Below are positions 34,867 to 43,021 of a stretch of 64,000 bases of DNA, piece after piece; the stretch's first letter is position 1, and each line of letters starts with the position of its first letter. Origin of the DNA: Luteibacter sp. SG786 (GTDB lineage Bacteria > Pseudomonadota > Gammaproteobacteria > Xanthomonadales > Rhodanobacteraceae); contig NZ_JAAOYX010000003.1 of the NCBI RefSeq assembly GCF_011759605.1, positions 546,107-610,106 of the forward strand. The letters are read 5' to 3'. A model generated the notes under the pieces. That model was not told the DNA's origin and did no database searches. It worked only from the letters and a program-made list of their open reading frames with translations. Position numbers and translations under genes: made by a program.

Positions 34867-34936
34867 CCCGTCGCCGCTGAAGCGGCTCCCACACAAAGCG
34901 AGTGGCGCTCTGTGTGGGAGCCGATTTATCGGCGAT
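34867..34936. repeat. REP-like element, family A, copy 2 (arms in reversed order)
   Basis: GTCGCCGCTGAAGCGGCTCCCACA comes first here and TGTGTGGGAGCCGATTTATCGGCGAT second, so the arms point away from each other, unlike the other copies. The second arm has a diverged core. It lies between the DUF1456 gene and the E2 gene. Confidence 0.8.
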
Positions 34937-34940
34937 GCTC

Positions 34941-36323
34941 TTAGTTCGGCAGGCCCAGGTCGTCGATCAACGCCTTCAGGAAGCGCGCGGCTTCCCCGCC
35001 CGTGGCGGCGCGGTGGTCGAAGGTGAGCGACAGCGGCATGCGGCGGTGCACCTCGATGCCGCCCATCACCGCTACGACGTCATGGCTGAGCTTGCCGGCG
35101 CCAATGATGGCGACGGTCGGCGGCACCACCACCGGGGTGGCGTAGCGGCCGGCGAACATGCCGAAGTTCGACAGGCTGATGGTGTAGCCGGAGAGTTCCG
35201 ATGCCGGAATGCTGCGGTCTTCCACCGAGCTGCGCAGGCGCTTGATCGCGGCGCGGATGCCGGCACCGTCGAGTACGTCGGCGTTGCGCAGGGCCGGCAC
35301 GAACAGGCCGTCTTCAGTGTCCACCGCGATGCCGATGTCCACGTGCGGATGCAGCGTGCGGCTCAAGTTCTTGCCGTCGAACCAGGCATTGAGCGCGGGC
35401 ACGGCCTTGCATGCCACGACGATGGCGCGGATCAGGCGGGCCGTGATGTCCTGCTTGCCGATCCATGCATGCAGGTCGGCGTCGTCGACGATGGTGGTCG
35501 GCACGACGTTGGCGTGTGCCTCGGCCATGACACGGGCCATGTTGCGGCGGACACCCTTGAGCTGCTCCGGCTGGCCCATCGCGTCCTTGCCGGGGGGCGC
35601 AGTGCGAACGGCCTTGCCGGCCTGCGACACGGCGGTGCGCTGCGGCGCTGGACCCGGCTCGGGCAGGGTGGGGGCGAGGTGTTGGGCCGACGCCGGGCGG
35701 GCAGGAGCGGCGCCGAGGGCGGCGCTGCCGTTCGCGGCGGCGTTCTTCACGTCGGCCATGGTGATCACGCCACCTGCGCCGGTGGGTTGCACGCGGGTGA
35801 GGTCGACCTTCAGCTTCTTGGCGGCAGCACGTACGGCCGGCACGGCCTTCACGCCGCCGGCGCTGCTCACCTGTTCGGTGTGCACCGCGTTGCCGCTGAT
35901 CATGGCGCCGACCACGGTGCCTTCGTCTTCGCGGTCGCCGCCGTTGCCGGACTCGATCTCGCCGCCGTCGTCCGAGGCGATGACCTTGCTGGCATCGTCG
36001 GGCGCCTGGCTGCCCACGCCTTTCTTCGGGCCATGGTGATGGCCGGTGGATTCGGCCTCGGCACGCTGGCGCGCGTTCGGGTCGATCTCGAAGTCGGCCA
36101 GCGCGGCGCCGGTCTCGATGATGTCGCCGGTGGCGCCGTGCAGCTTCTTCACGGTGCCGGAGTAGGGCGAGGGCACATCGACGACGGCCTTCGCGGTTTC
36201 CATCGACACCAGCGGGGCGTCGAGCTTGATGGTGTCGCCTTCCTTGACGTGCCACTCGACGACGGTCGCGTCGGGAAGGCCCTCGCCGAGGTCCGGCAAG
36301 TAAAAGGTCTTGATGTCGGCCAT
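34941..36323 (-). CDS. 2-oxoacid dehydrogenase complex E2 (dihydrolipoyl acyltransferase)
   Basis: A 460-residue E2 subunit. The lipoyl domain (1-80) begins FYLPDLGEGLPDATVVEWHV and has the lipoylated Lys45 in METAKAVVDV. A Gly/Asp-rich linker leads to the E3/E1-binding domain (~158-195, AVPAVRAAAKKLKVDLTRVQPTGAGGVI). The catalytic domain (~235-460) ends with LSLTFDHRAATGGEAARFL, the DHRxxxG active-site motif. It moves the acyl group from E1 to CoA. It is the last gene of an E1 alpha-E1 beta-E2 operon, 14 bp after E1 beta. Overall form fits branched-chain 2-oxoacid dehydrogenase better than the AceF-type pyruvate enzyme, but this is not certain. No E3 gene is present here. Confidence 0.88.
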   Translation of the reverse strand: MADIKTFYLPDLGEGLPDATVVEWHVKEGDTIKLDAPLVSMETAKAVVDVPSPYSGTVKKLHGATGDIIETGAALADFEIDPNARQRAEAESTGHHHGPKKGVGSQAPDDASKVIASDDGGEIESGNGGDREDEGTVVGAMISGNAVHTEQVSSAGGVKAVPAVRAAAKKLKVDLTRVQPTGAGGVITMADVKNAAANGSAALGAAPARPASAQHLAPTLPEPGPAPQRTAVSQAGKAVRTAPPGKDAMGQPEQLKGVRRNMARVMAEAHANVVPTTIVDDADLHAWIGKQDITARLIRAIVVACKAVPALNAWFDGKNLSRTLHPHVDIGIAVDTEDGLFVPALRNADVLDGAGIRAAIKRLRSSVEDRSIPASELSGYTISLSNFGMFAGRYATPVVVPPTVAIIGAGKLSHDVVAVMGGIEVHRRMPLSLTFDHRAATGGEAARFLKALIDDLGLPN

Positions 36324-36337
36324 GTCTTAAGGTTTCC

Positions 36338-37318
36338 TCAGGAGGCGGCGAGCGTGCGCTCGGCGGCTTCGACGATGCGTTCGACGCTGGGCAGATACTT
36401 CATTTCCAGGCGGAACAGCGGAATGTGCGTATCGAAACCGGTGACGCGTTCCACCGGCGCGAGCAGGCTGTAGAGGCACTCCTCGGACAGGCGCGCGGCG
36501 ATCTCGGCACCGAAGCCGGCGGTTTTCGGGGCTTCGTGCACGATGACGCAGCGGCCGGTCTTGGTCACCGACTCGGCGATGGTGTCGAAGTCGAGCGGCG
36601 TGAGCGTGGCCACATCGATCACTTCGGCGCTGATGCCCTTTTCGGCCAGCTCGTCGGCGGCCTCCAGGCATTCCTTCACCTGTGCGCCCCAGGTTACCAG
36701 GGTCACGTCGGTGCCGTCGCGCAGCACGAAGCAGACGTCGAGCGGCAGGGCCTCGCCGTCGTCGGGCACTTCTTCCTTGTACTGGCGGTAGATGCGCTTC
36801 GGCTCGAAGAAGATCACCGGATCCGGATCGCGGATGGCGGCAAGCAGCAGGCCGTAGGCGCGGGCAGGCGACGACGGCATCACCACGCGCAGGCCGGGAA
36901 TGTTGGTGAAGAGGTGCTCGTTCGCTTCCGAGTGGTGCTCGGGAGCACGGATGCCGCCGCCCCACGGGGCGCGCCACACGGCCGGCACGGTGATGCGGCC
37001 GCGGGTGCGGTTGCGCATGCGCGCGGCGTGACAGGCGATGTGCTCCATCATCGGATAGATGAAGCCTTCGAACTGCGCTTCCGCGACGGGCTTCATGCCC
37101 TGCGCGGCGAGGCCGACGGTGAGGCCGGCGATGGTGCCTTCGTCCAGCGGCGTGTCGATGACGCGCATTTCGCCGAACTGTTCCTGCAGACCCTGCGTGG
37201 CGCGGAACACGCCGCCGTTCACGCCGACGTCTTCGCCGAGCACCACGACGCTGTCGTCGTTGCGCATCTCGTAGGCGAGGGCCTGGGTCACCGCTTCGAT
37301 GAGAGTGATTTGTGCCAT
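36338..37318 (-). CDS. 2-oxoacid dehydrogenase complex E1 beta subunit
   Basis: A 326-residue subunit of the alpha2beta2 type E1. MAQITLIEAVTQALAYEMRNDDSVVVLGEDVGVNGGVFRAT is the typical start; IDTPLDEGTIAGLTVGLAAQGMKPVAEAQF holds the residue that activates the thiamine diphosphate ring, and IRAPEHHSEANEHLFTNIPGLRVVMPSSP is the conserved transketolase-like core. The C-terminal domain (~205-326) contains GRCVIVHEAPKTAGFGAEI. With E1 alpha it decarboxylates a 2-oxoacid and acylates the lipoyl arm of E2. It lies 12 bp after E1 alpha and 14 bp before E2. Confidence 0.92.
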   Translation of the reverse strand: MAQITLIEAVTQALAYEMRNDDSVVVLGEDVGVNGGVFRATQGLQEQFGEMRVIDTPLDEGTIAGLTVGLAAQGMKPVAEAQFEGFIYPMMEHIACHAARMRNRTRGRITVPAVWRAPWGGGIRAPEHHSEANEHLFTNIPGLRVVMPSSPARAYGLLLAAIRDPDPVIFFEPKRIYRQYKEEVPDDGEALPLDVCFVLRDGTDVTLVTWGAQVKECLEAADELAEKGISAEVIDVATLTPLDFDTIAESVTKTGRCVIVHEAPKTAGFGAEIAARLSEECLYSLLAPVERVTGFDTHIPLFRLEMKYLPSVERIVEAAERTLAAS

Positions 37319-37330
37319 GGGAAGGAATCC

Positions 37331-38407
37331 TTACTTGCGATCGAGGGAAGCAACGAGTTCACGCTGCTTTTCGAGGTCGGCGGGGAGTTCGGCGTACAGG
37401 TAATCGAACATGGCCGTCGCCGGCTGGTTCTTCGTTTCCAGGTACGCGTTGACCTCGTTGTCCATCCAGTCGTCGCATTCGGCCTTCCAGGCCTCTTCCT
37501 TCGCGTCGTCCCACTTGCCCTTGGCTTCGAGCCACTTGCGCAGGCGCGGCACCGGGTCGCGCTCCCAGGCTTCCTTCACTTCCTGCTCGCCGCGGTAGCG
37601 GCGGGCGTCGTCGGCGGTGGTGTGGTCGCCGAGGCGATAGGTGACGGCCTCGATCACGCTGCCGCCGTTGCCGGAGCGGGCGCGCTCCAGCGCATCTTCC
37701 ATCGCCTTGCGCACGGCGATGATGTCGTTGCCGTCCACCTGGATGCAGTACAGGCCGGCGGCGATGCCCTTCTGGGCCAGCGTGCCGGAGCCGCTCTGGA
37801 TGCGGCGCGGCACCGAAATGGCCCACTGGTTGTTCACGATCACGGCCACCAGCGGCAGCTGCTGCGCGCCGGCCACGTTGATGGCGCCGTAGAAGTCGCC
37901 CTTGGACGAACCGCCGTCGCCGATCGTGCAAACGGCCACGCGCGGTTCGTTGCGGATCTTGAACGCGAGTGCCGAACCGGCGGCGTGCAGGCATTGCGTG
38001 CCGATGGGCACGCACCAGGCGAAGTCGTGCGCGGGCGCGTCGGCGAAGTCGTTGCCGCGCTCGTCGCCGCCCCAGTACGTGTACACCTCGCGCGGCTTCA
38101 CGCCGCGATACAGCTGCGCGCCGTATTCGCGATAGGAGACGGCCAGGGAGTCCTCGCGGCGCATGGCGCTGCCGATACCGACGTGCGCGGCTTCGTGGCC
38201 CAGGCAGGAGGCGTAGGTGCCCAGCTTGCCGGTGCGCTGCAGCGCGATCGACTTGGCGTCGAACACGCGGGTGGACACCATGAGCTTGTAGAGCTCGACC
38301 ATGTGGTCGAGGTCCTTGGCGAATTCGGGGAGTTCCTTACCGGTTTCCTTGCCGTCCTGGTCAAGGTATTGCAGGTATTCGATTTCGAACTTGGCGGCGA
38401 TGGACAC
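37331..38407 (-). CDS. 2-oxoacid dehydrogenase complex E1 alpha subunit
   Basis: A 358-residue thiamine diphosphate enzyme. The cofactor motif is VCTIGDGGSSKGDFYGAINVAG with the closing VIVNNQWAIS. GTYASCLGHEAAHVGIGSAM and VSYREYGAQLYRG are E1 alpha strands, and YRLGDHTTADDARRYR is the phosphorylation-loop region that orders the active site. The GTG start at 38407 is chosen since GGGAG lies 8 bp upstream and the protein then begins SIAAKFEIEYLQYL; no ATG fits. First gene of the three-gene operon, divergent from kynA. In Xanthomonadales a branched-chain complex would supply starter units for iso-fatty acids; the substrate here is inferred. Confidence 0.9.
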   Translation of the reverse strand: MSIAAKFEIEYLQYLDQDGKETGKELPEFAKDLDHMVELYKLMVSTRVFDAKSIALQRTGKLGTYASCLGHEAAHVGIGSAMRREDSLAVSYREYGAQLYRGVKPREVYTYWGGDERGNDFADAPAHDFAWCVPIGTQCLHAAGSALAFKIRNEPRVAVCTIGDGGSSKGDFYGAINVAGAQQLPLVAVIVNNQWAISVPRRIQSGSGTLAQKGIAAGLYCIQVDGNDIIAVRKAMEDALERARSGNGGSVIEAVTYRLGDHTTADDARRYRGEQEVKEAWERDPVPRLRKWLEAKGKWDDAKEEAWKAECDDWMDNEVNAYLETKNQPATAMFDYLYAELPADLEKQRELVASLDRK

Positions 38408-38636
38408 GACTCGCTCCCAGGGGATGGTTAGAAACGACACGCACGACGGGGGAAGCGGCCAGGCCCATCCAGCGGGGCGCGACACGGCTTGATGTTCTTG
38501 CGAGCCGGACTAGATATCAGGGGTATTATCACCCGGCAAGGTACGGCGCAGCATGATCGCGGCCTTCGTTGCCACGCCAACGGCTTTCCGGCGCGGCTTT
38601 CCGGCCTTGTCAACCCCCTCAATGTGAAAGCGTCCC

Positions 38637-39485
38637 ATGGCCAATCCGCAGCGCGACCTGGAATCCGGCATCCGCACCGACCTCGACGGGCGCCTCACCT
38701 ATGGGGAGTACCTGAAGCTCGACCAGGTGCTCTCCGCGCAGCATCCGCGCAGCGAGCCCGCGCACCACGACGAGATGCTGTTCATCATCCAGCACCAGAC
38801 CTCCGAGCTGTGGCTGAAGCTGATGATCCACGAGCTGGAGGCCGCGCTGGTTCGCCTGCGGGCCGACGACGTGAATGGCACGCTGAAGATCCTTGCCCGT
38901 GTCAAGCAAGTGCAGCGCCAGCTTTACGAACAATGGGGCGTCCTGGAAACGCTGACGCCGGCCGAGTACCTGCAATTCCGCGACGTGCTGGGGCCGTCGT
39001 CGGGATTCCAGTCGCTGCAATACCGCATGGTGGAGTTCATCCTCGGCAACAAGCACGCCGACATGCTCCGCGTGTTCGAGCACGACCCCGCAGCCCACGA
39101 TCGCCTGCGGGCCACGTTCGAGGCGCCCGGGCTGTACGACGAATTCCTGCGTTACCTGGCCCGGCGCGGCCATCCCGTACCGGCAGACCTGATGGAGCGC
39201 GACGTGACCCAGCCCTGGGTCAGCCAGGCCGCCTTGCTGCCCGTGTTCAAGCGGATCTACGAAGACACCACGCAGTACTGGCCGGAATACCACCTGAGCG
39301 AGGAACTGGTGGATATCGAGGAAGCATTCCAGCTCTGGCGCTTCCGTCACATGAAGACGGTGGAACGCATCATCGGCTTCCGCCAGGGCACCGGCGGATC
39401 GTCCGGCGTGGCCTTCCTGCGCAAGGCGCTGGAACAGAGTTTCTTCCCCGAGTTGATCGAGGTGAGGACGATTCTGGGGACGTAG
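38637..39485 (+). CDS. kynA: Tryptophan 2,3-dioxygenase
   Basis: A 282-residue haem enzyme that oxidises L-tryptophan to N-formylkynurenine, the first step of the kynurenine route. Family motifs are [42 protein letters not shown] and [17 protein letters not shown]; the axial haem His is in [14 protein letters not shown], and [15 protein letters not shown] closes the substrate pocket. Length matches the Xanthomonas enzyme. A 229-bp region separates it from the divergent E1 alpha gene and should hold both promoters. The rest of the kynurenine pathway is not in this window. Confidence 0.95.
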   Translation: MANPQRDLESGIRTDLDGRLTYGEYLKLDQVLSAQHPRSEPAHHDEMLFIIQHQTSELWLKLMIHELEAALVRLRADDVNGTLKILARVKQVQRQLYEQWGVLETLTPAEYLQFRDVLGPSSGFQSLQYRMVEFILGNKHADMLRVFEHDPAAHDRLRATFEAPGLYDEFLRYLARRGHPVPADLMERDVTQPWVSQAALLPVFKRIYEDTTQYWPEYHLSEELVDIEEAFQLWRFRHMKTVERIIGFRQGTGGSSGVAFLRKALEQSFFPELIEVRTILGT

Positions 39486-39494
39486 GCCAGGCCT

Positions 39495-39578
39495 TGTAGG
39501 AGCCGCTATAGCGGCGAGGGAACCCGCCTTACGGCTACACCGCTTCGTGGGCTTCTCGCCGCTATAGCGGCTCCCACA
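39495..39578. repeat. REP-like inverted repeat, family A, copy 3
   Basis: TTGTAGGAGCCGCTATAGCGGCGAG and its inverted partner CTCGCCGCTATAGCGGCTCCCACA enclose a 36-bp centre. The core has changed from CTTCAG to CTATAG in both arms together, as expected if pairing is kept. It follows kynA and may help to end its transcript. Confidence 0.85.
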
Positions 39579-39661
39579 GAACGCTCTTACAGAACCGCAG
39601 ATTTGACGCATCGGGGCTGATCCGGCTAAACACCTCGGACGATTCGTTCCCAAGGGAAGCC

Positions 39662-41167
39662 ATGACACCGACCGCCCCAGCCGCATCCCGGCCCGTGCCC
39701 GACTACCCGCAAACCCTGGGTCACCCGCGTCCCTTGTGGATGCTGTTCATGACCGAATTCTGGGAGCGTTTCGCCTTTTACGGCATGCGCTGGGCCCTCA
39801 CGCTGTACATCGTCGCCGAGTTTTTCCAGGGCGACGCATCGGGCCAGGGTTACGCCAGCCGTACCTACGGCGCCTATCTCGCCCTGGTCTATGCCTCGGC
39901 CATCTTCGGCGGGTGGGTGGCCGATCGCATCCTCGGTTACCAGCGCTCCATCCTGCTCGGCGCGCTGGTCATGGGCTCCGGCCTCTTCATGGTGATGCTG
40001 CCCAATCAGCAGGTGTTCCTCGCCGGCCTCGCCACGGTCATCGTGGGCAATGGGCTCTTCAAGCCGAACATCTCGTCCCTGGTGGGGCAAATCTATCCGG
40101 TAGGCGACGACCGTCGCGACCGCGGTTTCACCATCTTCTACATGGGCATCAACTTAGGCGGATTCCTCGCGCCGCTGGTGACCGGCTGGCTCGCCTCGGT
40201 CATCACCGATACGCCGCTGCAGCAGAACTACAAGGTGGTGTTCGCTGCCACCGGCATCGGCATGGCCATCTGCTTCATCTGGTTCCTGCTCGGCAAGAAG
40301 CAGTTGCTCGGCGTGGGCGTGCCGCCGCCGGAGCGACACGAAGGCAAGAACCTCGTCGCGGTGATCGTCGGTGTCCTCGTGGCCATTCCGCTCGTGTACC
40401 TGCTGATGGCTCAGGCCGGCGCAGTATTCATCGCATGGTTGCTGGGCGTGCTGTTCATCGGCGTGGCGGTGATGCTGGTCGTCGAAGCCGTGCGGCACGA
40501 CCGCATCCAGATCCATCGCGTGATCGCCATGCTGGTGCTCTTCGCCTTCAACGTGCTGTTCTGGATGTTCTTCGAGCAGGCCGGCAGTTCGTTCAACTTC
40601 CTGGCGCAGAACATCGTCGATCGGCAGATGTTCGGCTGGGAATTCCCCACCGGCTGGTTCCAGTCGGTGAATTCGGCAGCGATCCTCATCTTCGCGCCGG
40701 TGGTGGCGCTCGCGTGGAGTTGGTCCGCCCGCTTCCGCAAGGAACCCTCGATTCCGCGCAAGTTCGGTCTCGGCCTCATCTTCAACGCGTTGGGCTTCCT
40801 CGTGCTGATGTATGCGCTGAAGAGCCTCGTGGACGGGCAGGGGCTGATTCCGTTCTGGCCGTTGGCGGCGTGCTACGTGATGCAGACCATCGGCGAGCTG
40901 TGCCTGTCGCCCATCGGCCTGTCGATGGTCACCAAGCTGGCGCCCATTCGCGTGGTAGGCCTGGCCATGGGCGGCTGGTTCCTTTCGACCGCCATCGGCA
41001 ACAACCTGTCGGGTCTGCTCGCAGGCCACATCAGCGGCGAGACCGGCATGACGGTTGGCTCGGCGCTGTCCGGGTTCACCTTCAGCTTCGAACTGCTGGT
41101 GGGTGCGGGCATCGTGCTGTTCCTGATCGCTCCGCTGATCAACCGGCTGATGCACGGGGTGAAGTAG
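39662..41167 (+). CDS. POT/PTR-family proton-coupled peptide transporter
   Basis: A 501-residue membrane protein with about 14 hydrophobic segments. The family signature EFWERFAFYGMRWAL (ExxERFxxYG, proton coupling) lies at residues ~32-46 in the first helix. GLFKPNISSLVGQIYP and GFTIFYMGINLGGFLAPL form the second PTR signature, and FWMFFEQAGSSFNFLAQN the third region. It should import di- and tripeptides with protons, like DtpA. AAGGGAAG precedes the ATG. It lies in its own unit between kynA and the tyrosine catabolic genes; supply of amino acids from peptides would suit these neighbours, but no shared control is visible. Confidence 0.93.
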   Translation: MTPTAPAASRPVPDYPQTLGHPRPLWMLFMTEFWERFAFYGMRWALTLYIVAEFFQGDASGQGYASRTYGAYLALVYASAIFGGWVADRILGYQRSILLGALVMGSGLFMVMLPNQQVFLAGLATVIVGNGLFKPNISSLVGQIYPVGDDRRDRGFTIFYMGINLGGFLAPLVTGWLASVITDTPLQQNYKVVFAATGIGMAICFIWFLLGKKQLLGVGVPPPERHEGKNLVAVIVGVLVAIPLVYLLMAQAGAVFIAWLLGVLFIGVAVMLVVEAVRHDRIQIHRVIAMLVLFAFNVLFWMFFEQAGSSFNFLAQNIVDRQMFGWEFPTGWFQSVNSAAILIFAPVVALAWSWSARFRKEPSIPRKFGLGLIFNALGFLVLMYALKSLVDGQGLIPFWPLAACYVMQTIGELCLSPIGLSMVTKLAPIRVVGLAMGGWFLSTAIGNNLSGLLAGHISGETGMTVGSALSGFTFSFELLVGAGIVLFLIAPLINRLMHGVK

Positions 41168-41191
41168 GAGTTTCAGTCCAGACGCTTGCCT

Positions 41192-41275
41192 TGTGTGGGA
41201 GCCGCTTCAGCGGCGATGGGTGCTCGCGACAAGATTGCCCGCTGCCGCGGGATCGCCGCTGAAGCGGCTCCCACA
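41192..41275. repeat. REP-like inverted repeat, family A, copy 4
   Basis: TTGTGTGGGAGCCGCTTCAGCGGC opens and ATCGCCGCTGAAGCGGCTCCCACA closes the element downstream of the POT transporter. Its 3' arm runs straight into the 12-bp tandem array that starts at 41268. Confidence 0.85.
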
Positions 41276-41363
41276 AGGGCTCCCACAAGGGCTCCCACAA
41301 GGGCTCCCACAAGGGCTCCCACAAGGGCTCCCACAAGGGCTCCCACAAGGGCTCCCACAAGTG
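41268..41363. repeat. 12-bp tandem array (CTCCCACAAGGG)n grown from a REP arm
   Basis: Seven perfect head-to-tail copies of CTCCCACAAGGG occupy 41268-41351, followed by one imperfect copy. The first copy is the end of the family A repeat (GGCTCCCACA) plus AGGG, so the array appears to have expanded from that arm. Because 12 is a multiple of three, it stays open in several frames (WEPL or GLPQ repeats), but nothing suggests translation. It ends 16 bp before the marR stop codon. Confidence 0.9.
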
Positions 41364-41379
41364 GCTCCCCGCGGCGGCC

Positions 41380-41829
41380 TCACGGGGACATGAGCTTGTC
41401 CAGAATGCGGTTCAGCTGCTCCCGCTCGGCCACGTCCAGCCGTGCCAGAAGTTCGCGCTCGTGTTCGCGGGCCAACGGGGCCACTTCGTCGTGGATGGCC
41501 CAGCCGGCCTCGGACAGCTTGAGCACCGACCGGCGCTTGTCGCCGTCGTGGATGCTGCGGTCCACCCGGCCGGCCTCCACTAGCCGGGCAAGGGCCCGGC
41601 TCACCGCCACTTTATCCATACGGGTGCGCTCGGCCACTTCGCGGGCCGAAAGATCGGCGAAGCGGGCCAGCACGGCCATGACACGCCATTCCGTCATGCT
41701 GAGCTGGAAGCGGCCGGTGTATTCCTCCGCGATCGACTGGCTTACCGTGTTCGACAGGATCGAGAGTCGGTAGGGGAGGAAGTTTTCCAGCTCAAGGGGC
41801 GCATGGGCGGGGACGGCGTCGGAGGTCAT
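41380..41829 (-). CDS. MarR-family transcriptional regulator of the tyrosine catabolic genes
   Basis: A 149-residue dimeric repressor type. The winged helix-turn-helix is LSMTEWRVMAVLARFADLSAREVAERTRMDKVAVSRALARLVEAGRVDR with the wing DGDKRRSVLKLSEAG; the terminal helices form the dimer interface. MarR proteins release DNA when they bind small, often aromatic, ligands. The gene is divergent from hpd-hmgA-fahA (90 bp between starts), and a palindrome lies inside the hpd promoter, so it probably represses that operon and itself, with 4-hydroxyphenylpyruvate or homogentisate as inducer. The ligand and target are inference. Confidence 0.88.
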   Translation of the reverse strand: MTSDAVPAHAPLELENFLPYRLSILSNTVSQSIAEEYTGRFQLSMTEWRVMAVLARFADLSAREVAERTRMDKVAVSRALARLVEAGRVDRSIHDGDKRRSVLKLSEAGWAIHDEVAPLAREHERELLARLDVAEREQLNRILDKLMSP

Positions 41830-41842
41830 GCTGCACTGGTCC

Positions 41843-41871
41843 TTGCAAATGGTTACAGGTGAAACTATAAA
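41843..41871 (+). promoter_or_regulatory. Sigma-70-type promoter of hpd with palindromic operator in the spacer
   Basis: TTGCAA (41843-41848) and TATAAA (41866-41871) are separated by 17 bp, a near-ideal sigma-70 promoter reading toward hpd. ATGGTTACAGGTGAAACTAT (41849-41868) is an imperfect palindrome, 14 of 20 positions symmetric, which fills the spacer and enters the -10 box. A MarR dimer bound there would block RNA polymerase. The spacing is seen directly; the function is inferred. Confidence 0.65.
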
Positions 41872-41919
41872 TCGGGACTATACGGCGTGAAGCCGCCCCC
41901 GTCGTCAGGAGTATCGCCC

Positions 41920-43008
41920 ATGAGCGCCCAGCCCAATATCGGTATGCAGGTCACCACCTTCGAAAATCCACAGGGAGTCGACGGTTTCGAGTTCGTGGAG
42001 TTCGCCGCGCCCGATCCGGCGATGCTCCACACGCTGTTTCCGAGGCTGGGCTTTACCGCGGTGGCGAAGCACAAGACGAAGAAGATCACGCTCTACCGCC
42101 AGGGCGACTGCAATTTCCTGGTGAACGAAGAGCCGGGTTCGTTCGCGGCCGACTTCGTCGCCAAGCACGGTCCCTGTGCCTGCGGCTTTGCCATCCGCTT
42201 CAACCGTCCGGCTGCCGACGTGCAGGCCACCGCGCTCTCGAACGGCGCGCAGAAGGTCGCCTTCAAGCCCGAGACGCTCGCGCTCGACGTTCCGACCATC
42301 GAAGGCATCGGTGGCGCGGCGCTTTACCTGATCGACACCTACGGCGCCAAGGGCGACGTTTACGATGCCGAGTTCGAATGGCTGCCGGGCGTCGATCGTC
42401 ATCCGAAGGGTTTCGGCCTCACCTTCATCGACCACCTGACCCATAACCTGCACTTCGGCAACATGGAGAAGTGGTCGGATTACTACGAGCGCCTGTTCAA
42501 CTTCCGCGAGATCCGCTACTTCGACATCAAGGGCGCGAAGACGGGCCTGGTGTCCAAGGCCATGACCGCGCCGGACGGCCTGGTGCGCATTCCGCTCAAC
42601 GAATCGTCCGACGAGAAGTCGCAGATCAACGAATACCTGCGCGAATACAACGGCGAGGGCATCCAGCACATCGCGCTGTTCACCGACAACATCTACGAAT
42701 CGGTGGAAGCCATGCGCGCGCAGGACGTCGCCTTCCTCGACACGCCGGACACCTATTACGAAGTGATCGACGCGCGCGTGCCCGATCATGGCGAAGACGT
42801 GCCACGCCTGCAGGCCAGCAAGATCCTCATCGACGCCGACGACGAAACCAAGAAGAAGCTGCTGCTGCAGATCTTCACGCAGAACAACATCGGCCCGATC
42901 TTCTTCGAGATCATCCAGCGCAAGGGTAACGAGGGCTTCGGCAACGGCAACTTCAAGGCGTTGTTCGAGTCGATCGAGCGCGACCAGATGCGCCGCGGCG
43001 TACTCTGA
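41920..43008 (+). CDS. hpd: 4-Hydroxyphenylpyruvate dioxygenase
   Basis: A 362-residue Fe(II) enzyme converting 4-hydroxyphenylpyruvate to homogentisate in tyrosine breakdown. The iron ligands are His172 ([15 protein letters not shown]), His250 (GIQHIALFT) and Glu330 ([10 protein letters not shown]), all in place. The N-terminal half is the degenerate VOC unit ([27 protein letters not shown]). The C-terminal helix [18 protein letters not shown] gates the active site. The start at 41920 has AGGAG 9 bp upstream; an earlier in-frame ATG lacks one. First gene of the hpd-hmgA-fahA operon. Some bacteria make the brown pigment pyomelanin when the next enzyme is limiting. Confidence 0.96.
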   Translation: MSAQPNIGMQVTTFENPQGVDGFEFVEFAAPDPAMLHTLFPRLGFTAVAKHKTKKITLYRQGDCNFLVNEEPGSFAADFVAKHGPCACGFAIRFNRPAADVQATALSNGAQKVAFKPETLALDVPTIEGIGGAALYLIDTYGAKGDVYDAEFEWLPGVDRHPKGFGLTFIDHLTHNLHFGNMEKWSDYYERLFNFREIRYFDIKGAKTGLVSKAMTAPDGLVRIPLNESSDEKSQINEYLREYNGEGIQHIALFTDNIYESVEAMRAQDVAFLDTPDTYYEVIDARVPDHGEDVPRLQASKILIDADDETKKKLLLQIFTQNNIGPIFFEIIQRKGNEGFGNGNFKALFESIERDQMRRGVL

Positions 43009-43021
43009 TATCGGGACCGCC

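Noticed and set aside
34902-36473. A 523-residue open frame opposite the E2 gene
   Set aside because: Antisense shadow of a clear E2 gene; no domain, no ribosome site, and it begins inside a repeat.
36425-38431. A 668-residue open frame on the plus strand opposite the E1 genes
   Set aside because: It is the antisense shadow of E1 beta and E1 alpha in high-GC DNA; its translation has no motifs and is rich in His, Val, Gly and Arg as such shadows are.
38408-38636. Promoters between E1 alpha and kynA
   Set aside because: Several weak -35/-10 pairs can be drawn on either strand, but none is clearly better than the others, so none is listed.
41139-41360. Repeated WEPL peptide frame over the tandem array
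   Set aside because: The frame exists only because the 12-bp unit is divisible by three; there is no start site of quality and no gene context.
41268-41363. Possible CRISPR-like array
   Set aside because: Units are 12 bp and directly joined without spacers, so it is a tandem repeat, not a CRISPR.
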